From NCBI RefSeq assembly GCF_016862915.1, contig NZ_BONW01000013.1, positions 248,001-312,000 on the forward strand: a DNA stretch of 64,000 nucleotides, given 5' to 3'. The position numbers and the translations under genes were made by a program. Position 1 is the stretch's first letter; each line of letters begins with the position of its first letter. The notes under the pieces are model-generated. The model worked only from the letters and a program-made list of their open reading frames with translations. It did not search any database and was not told the DNA's origin. Below, one piece after another: positions 34,902 through 43,580 of this stretch. Source of the stretch: Plantactinospora endophytica (GTDB lineage: Bacteria > Actinomycetota > Actinomycetes > Mycobacteriales > Micromonosporaceae).

Positions 34902-34968
34902 GCCCGGATCGTCGGCGGGACGGTCCGCCCGACGTCGCCGGCCATGGATTCCCGTCGACGATCCGGGC
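34902..34968. terminator. large inverted repeat between convergent genes
   Basis: Perfect 13-bp arms GCCCGGATCGTCG (34902-34914) and CGACGATCCGGGC (34956-34968), with a 41-nt interior that can fold into a second small stem (GGCGGG/CCGCC). Placed between the propeller gene and the phosphatase gene, so probably a bidirectional terminator; a cruciform or protein site is also possible. Confidence 0.5.
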
Positions 34969-35004
34969 GCCGCCCGCCGGCAGCGCGGGACGTGGTGGCG
35001 GTGC

Positions 35005-35598
35005 TCAGATGTGCTGCTTGGCGGGGAAGCCGGTCCACCGTAGGTCGGGGGACAGGTGCCCCATGTCGTTGAAGAGCACCACCGCCGGTGGCCGGTCGGG
35101 GCGGTACAGGATCGTGGTCAGGGCACAGTTGCCCTGGTTGAGGCCCAGCCAGCGCCAGGCGGGAGCGTCGAGGGCATGCCGGACGAACCAGCCGATCAGG
35201 AAGTTGTGGGTGACGATCAGCTCGTGGGTGTCGATCTCGGCGGGCACCGCATGTCGTTCGATCGCGGCGGTGGCCAACTCGGCGCCGACGGCGTACTCCT
35301 GTGCCGTCATACCGTCGAGGAACCTGGTGTAGACCTCGGGCAGCACGGTCGGGTCGGGCACCGGCGGGAGGTAGTCGCCCACCAGTTCCGAGGCGTGTAC
35401 GGGTACGCCGGGTAGGAACTCGCTGACCAGTTGGGTGGTCTGGACCGCGCGGACGAGCGGGCTGTGGTGGATCGCCGTGATGGGCAGGCCGGCCAGCCGG
35501 CGGCCCGCCAGCCTGGCCTGTCGTTGACCCCGCTCGCTGAGGACGCCGTCGTCGACGGCCTCGCCGTGCCGTAGCAGGTGCAGGAACCGGTTCGCCAC
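35005..35598 (-). CDS. histidine phosphatase family protein
   Basis: A 197-residue phosphoglycerate mutase-like phosphatase. The catalytic RHG is in FLHLLRHGEAVDDGVLSERG, the second arginine in HHSPLVRAVQTTQLV, and the second histidine in ELIVTHNFLIGWFVRHAL. The substrate is a small phosphate ester, unknown. It lies 42 bp upstream of... in transcription terms, downstream of the ABC permease gene in the same direction, so it may be the last gene of the exporter operon. Confidence 0.9.
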   Translation of the reverse strand: MANRFLHLLRHGEAVDDGVLSERGQRQARLAGRRLAGLPITAIHHSPLVRAVQTTQLVSEFLPGVPVHASELVGDYLPPVPDPTVLPEVYTRFLDGMTAQEYAVGAELATAAIERHAVPAEIDTHELIVTHNFLIGWFVRHALDAPAWRWLGLNQGNCALTTILYRPDRPPAVVLFNDMGHLSPDLRWTGFPAKQHI

Positions 35599-35640
35599 GC
35601 TGCCTCCCCGCCCATCCGTCGATCGTGTGCTGTGCCCGGG

Positions 35641-36447
35641 TCATTGTCGGCGGCTGTAGGTGCCGACGGCGAGCGGGCAGAACACGACGAAGAGCACCGC
35701 GCACCAGACGAGCGCGGTGGTGAGGGTGCCGCCGACCGGGGTGCCGTTCAGCAGGGCACGACAGGCGTCGATGACATGGGTGACGGGATTGATCTCGGCC
35801 CAGGCCCGTAGCCAGCCGGGCAGGGTGTCGGTGGGGCCGGCGAGGCTGGTGCCGAGCTGCAACGGCAGGAAGGTGATGAAGCTGAAGGCCAGCACGGCGT
35901 TCGGGTCCTTGGCCAGGACGGCGAGGAACACGGTGAGCCAGCTCAGGCAGAAGCCGAAGAGGATGGCCAGGCCGGCGGCGGCGAAGGCGGCGGCGAGACT
36001 GCCGTGGAGGCGGAAGCCGAGGGCCGTACCGATCCCGAAGAGGATGGCCACGGCCAGCAGATAGCGGACGATGTCGGCCAGCACGGAGCCGAGCAGGGGT
36101 GCGAGCCGGCTGATCGGCAGGCTGCGGAACCGGTCGGTGACCCCGTTCTTGAGGTCGAGGTTGATGTTCGTCCCGGTCGACACCATTCCGGCCAGGCCGG
36201 CGCCGACGACGAGGATGCCGGGGAACAGGTACTGCAGGTAGTCGGTGGTGGAGCCGGCGACCGAGCCACCGAACAGGTAGAGGAAGAGCACCATGAACAG
36301 CGCCGGTGTGACGACTCCGTTGACGATGGGGCCGGGGTTGCGGGTGGTCTTGACGAGGCTGCGTCGGGCGAGCACGAGGCTGTGCCGGAGCCAGGCGGGC
36401 GGCCGGAGTTGCGGTTGTCCATGGGTACGCGCGGTGGTGGTCATCAT
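35641..36447 (-). CDS. ABC-2 family permease (DrrB-type)
   Basis: A 268-residue membrane permease with six helices, starting with a cytoplasmic stretch LRPPAWLRHSLVLARRSLVK and then NPGPIVNGVVTPALFMVLFL, GGSVAGSTTDYLQYLFPGIL and VSTGTNINLDLKNGVTDRFR. This is the DrrB/daunorubicin-resistance permease pattern, the conserved NDLKxGxxDRFRSLP element after helix 2 being diagnostic. Together with the overlapping ATPase gene it forms an exporter, probably for a drug or lipid-like molecule. Its start overlaps the ATPase stop by 4 bp. Confidence 0.93.
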   Translation of the reverse strand: MMTTTARTHGQPQLRPPAWLRHSLVLARRSLVKTTRNPGPIVNGVVTPALFMVLFLYLFGGSVAGSTTDYLQYLFPGILVVGAGLAGMVSTGTNINLDLKNGVTDRFRSLPISRLAPLLGSVLADIVRYLLAVAILFGIGTALGFRLHGSLAAAFAAAGLAILFGFCLSWLTVFLAVLAKDPNAVLAFSFITFLPLQLGTSLAGPTDTLPGWLRAWAEINPVTHVIDACRALLNGTPVGGTLTTALVWCAVLFVVFCPLAVGTYSRRQ

Positions 36448-37412
36448 GCGGCTTTCGTCGAGGTGTCGTCGGCGGGGGTGCGGGGAGCTCCGGTCAGGGC
36501 GTGGAAGACCTCGTCGAGGCTGGGCAGGCGCAGCGACAGTTCACTGATGCCGATGGCGTCTCGGCGCAGCCGGTCGACGATTTCGAAGAACTCGCCGTCG
36601 CCGGCGACCGACACGACGAGTTCGTGGTGGGTGGAGCGTTCCGGGACCTGGTCGGTGACGGCGGTGAGGATCGCGGCGGCCGTGTCGGTGTCGGCCGGAT
36701 CGGTCAGCCTCGCGGTGACGGTGTGCCCGCCCACCTGTCGCTTCAGCTCGGCGGGTGTGCCGGAAGCGATCACCCGTCCGTGGTCGATGACGGCGATGGT
36801 GTCGGCGAGGGCGTCGGCCTCCTCGAGGTACTGGGTCGTCAGCAGGACGGTGACGCCGTCGGCACGCAGGCCGCGGATCATCTGCCACAGCTCTTCCCGC
36901 TTGCCGGGGTCGAGGCCGGCGGAGGGCTCGTCGAGGAAGACCACCTCGGGGCGGCCGACCAGACTCGCCGCCAGGTCGAGGCGGCGACGCATGCCTCCGG
37001 AGTAGCCGGCCACCGGTCTCCTGGCCGCCTCCTCCAGCCCGAACCGGGACAGCAGTGTCGCCGCCCGCTGGGTGGCGTGCCGCCGGGGCAGGTCGAGGAG
37101 CTGGCCGATCATGACCAGGTTCGCCAGTCCGGTCAGTTCCTCGTCGACGCTGGTGTGCTGGCCCGACAGCGCGATCCGCTGACGCACCCTGGCCGGCTGC
37201 CGTACGACGTCGAACCCCGCGACGGCGGCACGTCCGCCGTCGGGCCGTAACAGGGTCGCCAGGATGCGGATCATGGTGGTCTTGCCCGCACCGTTGGGGC
37301 CCAGCAGTCCCAGCACCTGACCGCGAGGGGCGGCCAGGGTGACGCCGTCGAGCGCGTCGGTCTTGTCGAACCGCTTGGCCAACCCCTCGGCGTCGAACCC
37401 GTACTCGTCCAT
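36444..37412 (-). CDS. ABC transporter ATPase (DrrA-type)
   Basis: A 322-residue ATPase. Walker A is LLGPNGAGKTTMIRILATLL, the Q-loop SGQHTSVDEELTG, the signature YSGGMRRRLDLAASL, Walker B VVFLDEPSAGLDP and the H-loop replacement TTQYLEEADALAD: the switch histidine is a glutamine, as in DrrA proteins. A C-terminal extension (about 230-322) ends in LSLRLPSLDEVFHALTGAP, the DrrA_C motif. Start at ATG 37412 with GGGAGGTG about 5 nt upstream. It is divergent from the TetR-fusion gene, and a palindrome in between probably controls both. Confidence 0.95.
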   Translation of the reverse strand: MDEYGFDAEGLAKRFDKTDALDGVTLAAPRGQVLGLLGPNGAGKTTMIRILATLLRPDGGRAAVAGFDVVRQPARVRQRIALSGQHTSVDEELTGLANLVMIGQLLDLPRRHATQRAATLLSRFGLEEAARRPVAGYSGGMRRRLDLAASLVGRPEVVFLDEPSAGLDPGKREELWQMIRGLRADGVTVLLTTQYLEEADALADTIAVIDHGRVIASGTPAELKRQVGGHTVTARLTDPADTDTAAAILTAVTDQVPERSTHHELVVSVAGDGEFFEIVDRLRRDAIGISELSLRLPSLDEVFHALTGAPRTPADDTSTKAA

Positions 37413-37439
37413 CGACACCTCCCGTGTTCGAATCATTGG

Positions 37440-37473
37440 GATGTTGAGAACATCTGGATGGGGAGGGTATCGT
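37440..37473 (+). promoter_or_regulatory. TetR-type operator overlapping the promoter of the TetR-fusion operon
   Basis: A perfect 15-bp palindrome GATGTT-GAG-AACATC (37440-37454) overlaps a -35 TTGAGA (37444-37449). An 18-nt spacer and -10 TATCGT (37468-37473) follow. It lies between the exporter operon and the TetR gene, so bound regulator could block both. Confidence 0.65.
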
Positions 37474-37502
37474 AACGCCATGGGTGGACGGAAGGAGCGG
37501 GC

Positions 37503-38606
37503 ATGGTCCGATTGAGTCGCGTGCAGCAGCAGGAGCGCACCCGCGCGGCGGTGCTGGCCGCAGCGAGACAGGAGTTCACCGAGCGCGGCTACGTCGAGGC
37601 GAAGATCGACCGGATCGCCGAGCGTGCCGAGATGACCCGTGGTGCGGTGTACTCGAACTTCCCGAGCAAGCGTGCGCTGTACCTGGCGGTGTTGATCGAC
37701 ATGGTGGAACGCACCGCCGTCGAGGAGGTCCCGGAGTCGTCGCCGACGTCGGTGGCGCGGGCGCTGGGGTCGTTCGCCCGGGCCTGGCTCGAACGGCTGC
37801 CGCTGGTCGGCGACGCACCGCCGGGCGGTCACCTGCAACTGCGCTCGCTGTCCGGGGTGCTCGACGACGAACCGGCCCGGACCGCGCTGGCCCAGGTCAT
37901 CCGGCTGGAAGCGCTGTTGCTCGCCCGCACGCTCGAAGCACACCTGCCGCCGAACAGCCGGAGAGTGCGGCTCGCCCAGTTGGTGCTGACGGTGTTGAAC
38001 GGTTCGGCGGGCCTGGCCGAGACGGCGCCCGGATTCGGTGACCCGTTCGACGTGGCGGCTGCGTGCGAGCACCTGGCCGGCATCGACCTCGCCGATGTCT
38101 GGAACCCGCCGCACCTGCCGTACGTGCCCTCGGCGCAGCCCTGCGACGACACCTGGGCGGTGCCGACCGAGTCGTCCGACCAGGTCACCGGGAATCGGGT
38201 CAACCTCGACGCCGACGGCGTGATCGTGGTCCTGGGGGTCAGCCGGCTGGCTGCGGCCGAGGAGGCCGTCCGCGCCGCCCGGCCGAACGAACAGGTCACC
38301 GTGATCGTCGTGACGAGCGATCCGGCCGAGACCGGCCGGCTCGTCCGGCTCAGGATCGGCGACCTCACCGCCTGCCTGCGGCGCGTGTTCGCCGCCGACG
38401 CATGGCCGCCGCTGCGCCTGGTGCTCGACGATCGCGCCTCGATCGCCACGGCCGTCGGTCTGCCGGACGTCGACGACGAGACCGAGGCCGCCGTACGCGT
38501 CGAGAACGGCAGGATCGTCGCCCGGGCCGAGGGCCGGGGGGCAGGCCATGCCGCGGCGACCGCCGGCGCCTCGAACACCACACGATCCAGCGGGTCCGGG
38601 GCGTGA
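37503..38606 (+). CDS. TetR regulator fused to a C-terminal thioredoxin-like domain
   Basis: A 367-residue protein, far longer than a normal TetR (about 200). The TetR helix-turn-helix is at 8-58 (QQERTRAAVLAAARQEFTER, RIAERAEMTRGAVYSNFPSK). A helical ligand/dimer domain follows to about residue 200. From about 235 to 350 there is a second alpha/beta domain (DGVIVVLGVSRLAAAEEAVR, EQVTVIVVTSDPAETGRLVR, EAAVRVENGRIVARAEGRGA) that looks like an AhpC/thioredoxin-like fold without a CxxC pair. GAAGGAG lies 6 nt before the ATG. It likely represses the divergent exporter. Its stop overlaps the next gene (GTGA), starting a three-gene coupled operon. Confidence 0.85.
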   Translation: MVRLSRVQQQERTRAAVLAAARQEFTERGYVEAKIDRIAERAEMTRGAVYSNFPSKRALYLAVLIDMVERTAVEEVPESSPTSVARALGSFARAWLERLPLVGDAPPGGHLQLRSLSGVLDDEPARTALAQVIRLEALLLARTLEAHLPPNSRRVRLAQLVLTVLNGSAGLAETAPGFGDPFDVAAACEHLAGIDLADVWNPPHLPYVPSAQPCDDTWAVPTESSDQVTGNRVNLDADGVIVVLGVSRLAAAEEAVRAARPNEQVTVIVVTSDPAETGRLVRLRIGDLTACLRRVFAADAWPPLRLVLDDRASIATAVGLPDVDDETEAAVRVENGRIVARAEGRGAGHAAATAGASNTTRSSGSGA

Positions 38607-39232
38607 CCCACCCCGGGTCGACCTCCTCGACCGGCGCGGACTTCCTGGTACTCCACGCCCTCCGCTGCGTCGGATTCACCGGCCTCGCGCGGGTGGCCGC
38701 GGCGACCGGACTCAGCGAGCCCGACGTCGAGTCGGAGCTGATCGACCTTGCGGTCGCCGGCCACGTCAGCCATACGGCCGGTGACTTCGGCGGATGGGGT
38801 CTCACCGAGGCCGGCCGGGCGGCCGACGCCAGGCGGGTCGCCGACGAACTGGATTCGGCCGGTACCCGAGCCTCGGTGGTCGACGCCTTCGAGCGCTTTC
38901 TCGTCCTCAACCCGGAACTGCTCGACCTCTGCACGGCCTGGCAACTGCGACCCGTCGACGGCATGTTGACGGCGAACGACCACACCAGCCCCGGCTACGA
39001 CGCCCGGGTACTGGACAGATTCGTGGACTTCGACCGACGCGCGGAGGTCGTCTGCGCGGATCTGTCGAGGGCACTGCCCCGATTCGGCCGGTACCGCGTC
39101 CGCCTCGCCAACGCCCTCGCCCGGGCCAGGGCCGGGGAACTGGATTACCTGACGGACAGTATGGAGTCGTACCACATCGTGTGGTTCCAGTTGCACGAAG
39201 ACCTGCTCGCCACCCTGGACATTCCCCGATGA
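38603..39232 (+). CDS. winged-helix protein coupled to the PPDK-like enzyme
   Basis: A 209-residue soluble protein. The N-terminal 75 residues look like a MarR-type winged helix (ADFLVLHALRCVGFTGLARV, LSEPDVESELIDLAVAGHVS, GGWGLTEAGRAADARRVADE). The C-terminal 130 residues are helical with conserved-looking segments ELLDLCTAWQLRPVDG, ARALPRFGRYRVRL-like strands and the ending YHIVWFQLHEDLLATLDIPR. The GTG start overlaps the TetR stop, and its own stop overlaps the PPDK-like start (ATGA). Tight coupling on both sides suggests a structural or regulatory partner of the PPDK-like enzyme; its role is unknown. Confidence 0.8.
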   Translation: MTHPGSTSSTGADFLVLHALRCVGFTGLARVAAATGLSEPDVESELIDLAVAGHVSHTAGDFGGWGLTEAGRAADARRVADELDSAGTRASVVDAFERFLVLNPELLDLCTAWQLRPVDGMLTANDHTSPGYDARVLDRFVDFDRRAEVVCADLSRALPRFGRYRVRLANALARARAGELDYLTDSMESYHIVWFQLHEDLLATLDIPR

Positions 39233-40851
39233 GCTGGATTCGTCCACTCTCGCCGGAGGTCGAGGAGCCGGTCGACGTTCTCGGCGGCAAGGCGTACGGC
39301 CTCGCCGTGCTGCAACGGCTCGGACTGCCCGTGCCGGCGGGATTCGTCATCGGCACCGAGGCATGCCGCGCCTTCCTCCGCCAGGGCCGTCTGCCCGACG
39401 GCCTCGACGACGAACTCGCGGCCGCCGTCGCCCAACTCGAGGACGCGACGTGCCGCAAGCTCGGTGGGTCGCCGCGACCCCTGGCAGTCTCCGTGCGCTC
39501 CGGTGCGAGGGAGTCGATGCCCGGCATGATGACCACCGTTCTCAACCTCGGCCTCGGCACCACGGCCACGAGCGCACTGGCGGCGGAGACCGGCGACATC
39601 CGGTTCGCGCTCGAATCGCGACTCGAATTCGTGTCCAGCTTCGCCGCCGCGACCACGGACCTGGACGCGCAGACCATCGAAGCCGTCGTGCGCCAGGCGA
39701 CCGGGACCGAGGTGGCCGACGCCCGGACCCGGCTGTCCGTCGCGATCCGGGCCGTCGAAGACGCCTTCGCGCAACGAACCGGCCGGCCGGTCCCGGACGA
39801 CGCGACCGAACAACTCGGGATGGCGCTGGCAGCGGTGTTCTCCTCGTGGGACACGCCGCGCGCGAAGACGTACCGCGAACTCCATGCCATCCCAGCCGAC
39901 CTCGGCACGGCCGTGATCGTGCAGGCGATGGTGTTCGGGAATCGCGACGACCACAGCGGCAGCGGCGTCGCGTTCACCCGCAACCCCGACACCGGCGAGC
40001 CCACCCCGTTCGGCGAAGTCCTGTTCCGTCGCCAGGGCGACGACGTCGTCTCGGGCAGATCGTCGACCCGGCCGCTATCCAAGCTGGCCGACCGGGAACC
40101 GGACGTGTGGGCCAGCCTCCTCGATGCCTTCGACCGCGTCGAGAAGTACCACCGGGACGCCTGCTACCTGGAGTTCACCTTCGAGGCCGGGCAACTGTGG
40201 CTGTTGCAGGTACGCCCCGGCCGGTTCGTCGGTACCGCCGCCGTCCGCCTCGCGACCGACCTGGTCGACGAGGGCGTCATCGCGCGCCAAGAGGCGCTGC
40301 TCCGGGTCTCGCCCCTGCACCTCCAACGTGTCCACACCCGCCGACTCGCCGTCGACGGGGCCGACCTCCTCACCCGTGGCCTCGGCGCGTGCCCGGGGGT
40401 CGCGATCGGCCGGGTGGCGACCACCTCGGACAGAGCGGCCCGGATGGCCGCCGACGGTCCCGTCATCCTGGTACGTCCGGAAACCTCACCGCTCGACATG
40501 CACGGCATCGCTGCCGCCGCCGGGATCGTCACCGCCCGTGGCGGCCCGGCCAGCCACGCCGCGGTCGTGGCACGAGCGATGGGTAAACCAGCCGTCGTGG
40601 GCGCGGCGAACCTCACCGTCACCGACGACCTGGTGCGAGCCGGCGGACGTACGATCCCGGCGGGAACGGTCATCGCCGTCGACGGGACCAGCGGCGACGT
40701 CGTCATGGGCAGCCCCCGCACCACGACCACCGCGACCGACCCTCACCTGCACCGACTACTCGGATGGGCCGACGAGGTGTCCGGCGACACCTCCGTACGC
40801 CCCGAGCCGCAACGCCTCGCGGCGGCCCACGCCGCCCTCCTGGGTCGATAG
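39229..40851 (+). CDS. short pyruvate phosphate dikinase-like protein lacking the PEP barrel
   Basis: A 540-residue protein with the ATP-grasp N-domain (EPVDVLGGKAYGLAVLQRLG, LAVSVRSGARESMPGMMTTV, GSGVAFTRNPDTGEPTPFGE, LEFTFEAGQLWLLQVRPGR) and the swivelling phosphohistidine domain (VTARGGPASHAAVVARAMGK, catalytic His443). Full PPDK is about 870 residues and ends with a PEP/pyruvate TIM barrel, which is absent here. The gene stops cleanly after the His domain, so this looks like an architecture rather than a truncation; short PPDK-like proteins are known in other actinobacteria. Without the barrel, the acceptor of the phosphohistidine must be another protein or an unknown small molecule. Confidence 0.9.
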   Translation: MSWIRPLSPEVEEPVDVLGGKAYGLAVLQRLGLPVPAGFVIGTEACRAFLRQGRLPDGLDDELAAAVAQLEDATCRKLGGSPRPLAVSVRSGARESMPGMMTTVLNLGLGTTATSALAAETGDIRFALESRLEFVSSFAAATTDLDAQTIEAVVRQATGTEVADARTRLSVAIRAVEDAFAQRTGRPVPDDATEQLGMALAAVFSSWDTPRAKTYRELHAIPADLGTAVIVQAMVFGNRDDHSGSGVAFTRNPDTGEPTPFGEVLFRRQGDDVVSGRSSTRPLSKLADREPDVWASLLDAFDRVEKYHRDACYLEFTFEAGQLWLLQVRPGRFVGTAAVRLATDLVDEGVIARQEALLRVSPLHLQRVHTRRLAVDGADLLTRGLGACPGVAIGRVATTSDRAARMAADGPVILVRPETSPLDMHGIAAAAGIVTARGGPASHAAVVARAMGKPAVVGAANLTVTDDLVRAGGRTIPAGTVIAVDGTSGDVVMGSPRTTTTATDPHLHRLLGWADEVSGDTSVRPEPQRLAAAHAALLGR

Positions 40852-40960
40852 GGACCGCCGCCGGACCGGCACCGGTGGGGACGCCGGGTCGGGCCCGGTC
40901 CCGGCCGGGTCCTGGGCGGTTCTCACCCCCGGGCCTGGCGTTCGTTGGCACAGTAGGTGC

Positions 40961-43402
40961 GTGGTCGGTGACGGTGAGGAGGGGACCTCGCAGGGTGCGT
41001 TCGGAGCGGGCGGAGGGATCAAGCCCGCGACGCATGGCGGAGTGACACGTCCCGAGCTCTTCCTGGACCTGGTCTTCGTCTACGCCTTCATCAACATCAC
41101 CCATCTCATGACGGCACGGTCGGCTCCGAACGGGCTCCTCCAGGGAGCACTGGTGCTGGCCCTGATGTGGCGCAGTTGGATCGGGTACGCCTGGCTGGGA
41201 AACCTGGTCCGGCTCGACTGCGGCGCCCGGCCCGTCGCGGTGTTCGCGGCGGCCATCGCGATCCTGCTCGCCGCCGTCGCGATTCCGGAGGTCTTCGTCG
41301 ACCAGACCTCCGGGCTTGTCGGGCCCCTCGTCTTCGTCGTCGGATTCCTGGCGGCCAGGATCGGATCGATCCTGATCATCATCCGAGCCCGCCGGAGGAC
41401 GGAAGGATCGTCCCTACCCACCGTACGAGCCTGGCTGCCGCTGACCGGCAGTCTTCCGCTGCTGCTGTGCGCCGCTCTGCTGCCCCACCACCTTCCGTCC
41501 GGACGGATCGCCCTCACCGTGCAGCTTCTGCTCTTCGCGATCGCGATCGTCATCGACTACCTGGGGCTGCGGGCGCCGGGCAGCGGCACCTGGCGGCTGG
41601 TATCGGTCCGGCACTGGGCGGAGCGGCACAACCTGATCATGCTCATCGCACTTGGCGAGACGATCATCTCGCTCGGGACGAGTCGTGGTTTCGGCGACGA
41701 TCATCCGATCACCTGGTCCGTCCTCGGCGGCTCCGCCCTCGGGTTCGTCGTCGTGGCGTTCCTGTGGTGGGCGTACTTCGACATCGCGTCGCCCGCCGGC
41801 GAACAGGCGTTGGAACACACCCCGATACCCCAGCGGTCACGCCGGGCCCGCGACGCCTACAGCCTGCTGCACCTGCCGATGATCGCCGGGCTCATCCTGG
41901 TGGCGTTCGGGCTGAAGAAGGCCGTCGGCGCGGCACCGGGCGGTCCGCCCGAGCGGTGGATCGGGTCGGACGTGGCGGCCCTCTACGGCGGCGTGGTCCT
42001 GTATCTGCTCGGGTTGATGGCGTTCGAGTGGCGGACCGTCCGGCGGGTCGGGCGTGGTCCGGTGCTCGGCGTCGTCCTGGTGGCGGGGCTGGCCGTGCCG
42101 GCCCGCACCCTGAGCGCGCTGGGCTCGCTCACGCTCCTCGCCGGCGTGCTGGTCGGGTTGATCGTCGCCCACGTCACCGTGCTGCGCCGCCGCCACCGCC
42201 AGCTACATCGGGGCGTGGCGGTGACGGCCGGCCGAGAGGTGGACGCCACCCCCGAGGAGATCTTCCTCGACCTGGCCTTCGTGTACGCGTTCATCCAGGT
42301 CACCGTGTTGATGACGCAGCACCTCTCAGCGGTGGGGCTACTGAAGGGGCTGGCCGTCCTGGCGCTGCTGTGGTGGTCGTGGGTCAACTACACCTGGTTC
42401 ACCACCACGATCCGCAGCGCGGACAACGCGCGGCGACTCGTGATCTTCGCTGCGGTGGCGTTGACCCTGATGCTCGGCGTGGCGCTACCCCAGACGTTCC
42501 AGTACGTCGCGGGAGGGCTGCCCGGTCCGATGGTCGTCGTGACCTCCTACGCGGCGGCGCGGCTGCTGCACCTGGTGGCGTTCTGGCGGGTGCTCCGGCA
42601 CGACCCGGGCCCGCGCGCCGTCGTCGCCCGCGCGGCGGTACCGACCGGTGTGGGGGTGAGCCTGCTGCTGTGCGCGGTGCTGACCGCCCCGACCACCGGC
42701 GACCCGCTCACCCCGTTCACCACGGCATGCTGGATCGCCGCCATCGCCATCGACGTCGGCGGTGGATACCTCATCGGCTCGCGTAACTGGCGGCTGCACT
42801 CCGTCAGCCGATGGATGGGTCGGTTCAACCTGATCATCCTTATCGCGCTCGGCCAAGCGGTGATCTCCACCGGCTTCGCCGCCAGCGACCCGCCCATCGT
42901 GTTGGCCACCTTCGTCGCCGTCGCCCTCAGCGCCGCCCTGATCTCGGCACTCTGGTGGATCTACGTCGGCAGCGACGTCGTCGTCGCCGAACGGTTCGTC
43001 GAACTCCGTACCAACCGTCGGCGCGGCGCCCTGGCCCGGGACGCGTACGCCTACCTACACCTGTTCCTCGTCGTCGGACTCGTCCTGGTCGCCTTCGGGC
43101 TGCGTACGACCCTGCCCCGGCCCGGGCACGACCTCGACGCGACGGCGACGATCGGGCAGGTCACCCTGGCCGGCGGAATCGTGGCCTACCTCCTCGCCGA
43201 CCAGCTCATCTGGCAACGCGCCCGTCGACCGGTGCGCCGCCGGGGCACGGCCAACCTGGTCGTCGCCGCCCTGGCACCGTTGACGATCCTGCTGCCGATC
43301 CTGTGGGCGCTGGCCGTACTCACGGTACTGCTGACCGTCGCGCACCTGCTCGGACGCGCCGAGACCCCGGCGGTGGAGTCGGTGCTCGGCGAGCGGACGT
43401 GA
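40961..43402 (+). CDS. duplicated low temperature requirement protein A (LtrA-LtrA)
   Basis: An 813-residue integral membrane protein made of two LtrA units in tandem (about 25-405 and 415-805). Each unit begins with the same signature: RPELFLDLVFVYAFINITHL in the first and TPEEIFLDLAFVYAFIQVTV in the second. Each also carries the later pair WAERHNLIMLIALGETIISL / MGRFNLIILIALGQAVISTG. About 20 membrane helices in all. LtrA was named from a Listeria growth defect in the cold; its molecular role is not settled. GTG 40961 is the likely start; the exact start is uncertain as no strong ribosome binding site is seen. Confidence 0.88.
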   Translation: MVGDGEEGTSQGAFGAGGGIKPATHGGVTRPELFLDLVFVYAFINITHLMTARSAPNGLLQGALVLALMWRSWIGYAWLGNLVRLDCGARPVAVFAAAIAILLAAVAIPEVFVDQTSGLVGPLVFVVGFLAARIGSILIIIRARRRTEGSSLPTVRAWLPLTGSLPLLLCAALLPHHLPSGRIALTVQLLLFAIAIVIDYLGLRAPGSGTWRLVSVRHWAERHNLIMLIALGETIISLGTSRGFGDDHPITWSVLGGSALGFVVVAFLWWAYFDIASPAGEQALEHTPIPQRSRRARDAYSLLHLPMIAGLILVAFGLKKAVGAAPGGPPERWIGSDVAALYGGVVLYLLGLMAFEWRTVRRVGRGPVLGVVLVAGLAVPARTLSALGSLTLLAGVLVGLIVAHVTVLRRRHRQLHRGVAVTAGREVDATPEEIFLDLAFVYAFIQVTVLMTQHLSAVGLLKGLAVLALLWWSWVNYTWFTTTIRSADNARRLVIFAAVALTLMLGVALPQTFQYVAGGLPGPMVVVTSYAAARLLHLVAFWRVLRHDPGPRAVVARAAVPTGVGVSLLLCAVLTAPTTGDPLTPFTTACWIAAIAIDVGGGYLIGSRNWRLHSVSRWMGRFNLIILIALGQAVISTGFAASDPPIVLATFVAVALSAALISALWWIYVGSDVVVAERFVELRTNRRRGALARDAYAYLHLFLVVGLVLVAFGLRTTLPRPGHDLDATATIGQVTLAGGIVAYLLADQLIWQRARRPVRRRGTANLVVAALAPLTILLPILWALAVLTVLLTVAHLLGRAETPAVESVLGERT

Positions 43403-43476
43403 GCCGGTCAGCGCCGGTCGCCGGGCGGCGTCCGGCCAGGCGCCCGCCCGGCGATGTCCGGAAGACCCAGGAAAAC

Positions 43477-43499
43477 CTGACGCAGGGTGTCAGATTTTT
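43477..43499 (+). terminator. Rho-independent terminator after ltrA-like gene
   Basis: Stem CTGACGC/GTGTCAG (one G-T pair), loop AGG, followed by ATTTTT. It is the only terminator in the window with a clear U-tract. Confidence 0.75.
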
Positions 43500-43580
43500 C
43501 GTCGAGCATGGTTCCGCCGCTCGGCGTCGATGGTGGGCGTCGACCGGGCACAGGTAGACACGGAAAAGACAAGGACTGTC

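Noticed and set aside
37413-38549. N-terminal extension of the ABC ATPase frame upstream of 37412
   Set aside because: It runs antisense through the TetR-fusion gene; the conserved ATPase start and ribosome binding site are at 37412.
39229-40851. PPDK-like gene considered as a truncated pseudogene
   Set aside because: Both domains are complete, start and stop are coupled neatly in the operon, and short PPDK-like proteins are known in other actinobacteria.
40124-40960. Upstream extension of the LtrA frame
   Set aside because: It overlaps the PPDK-like gene in another frame and has no family similarity; the LtrA signature begins after 40961.
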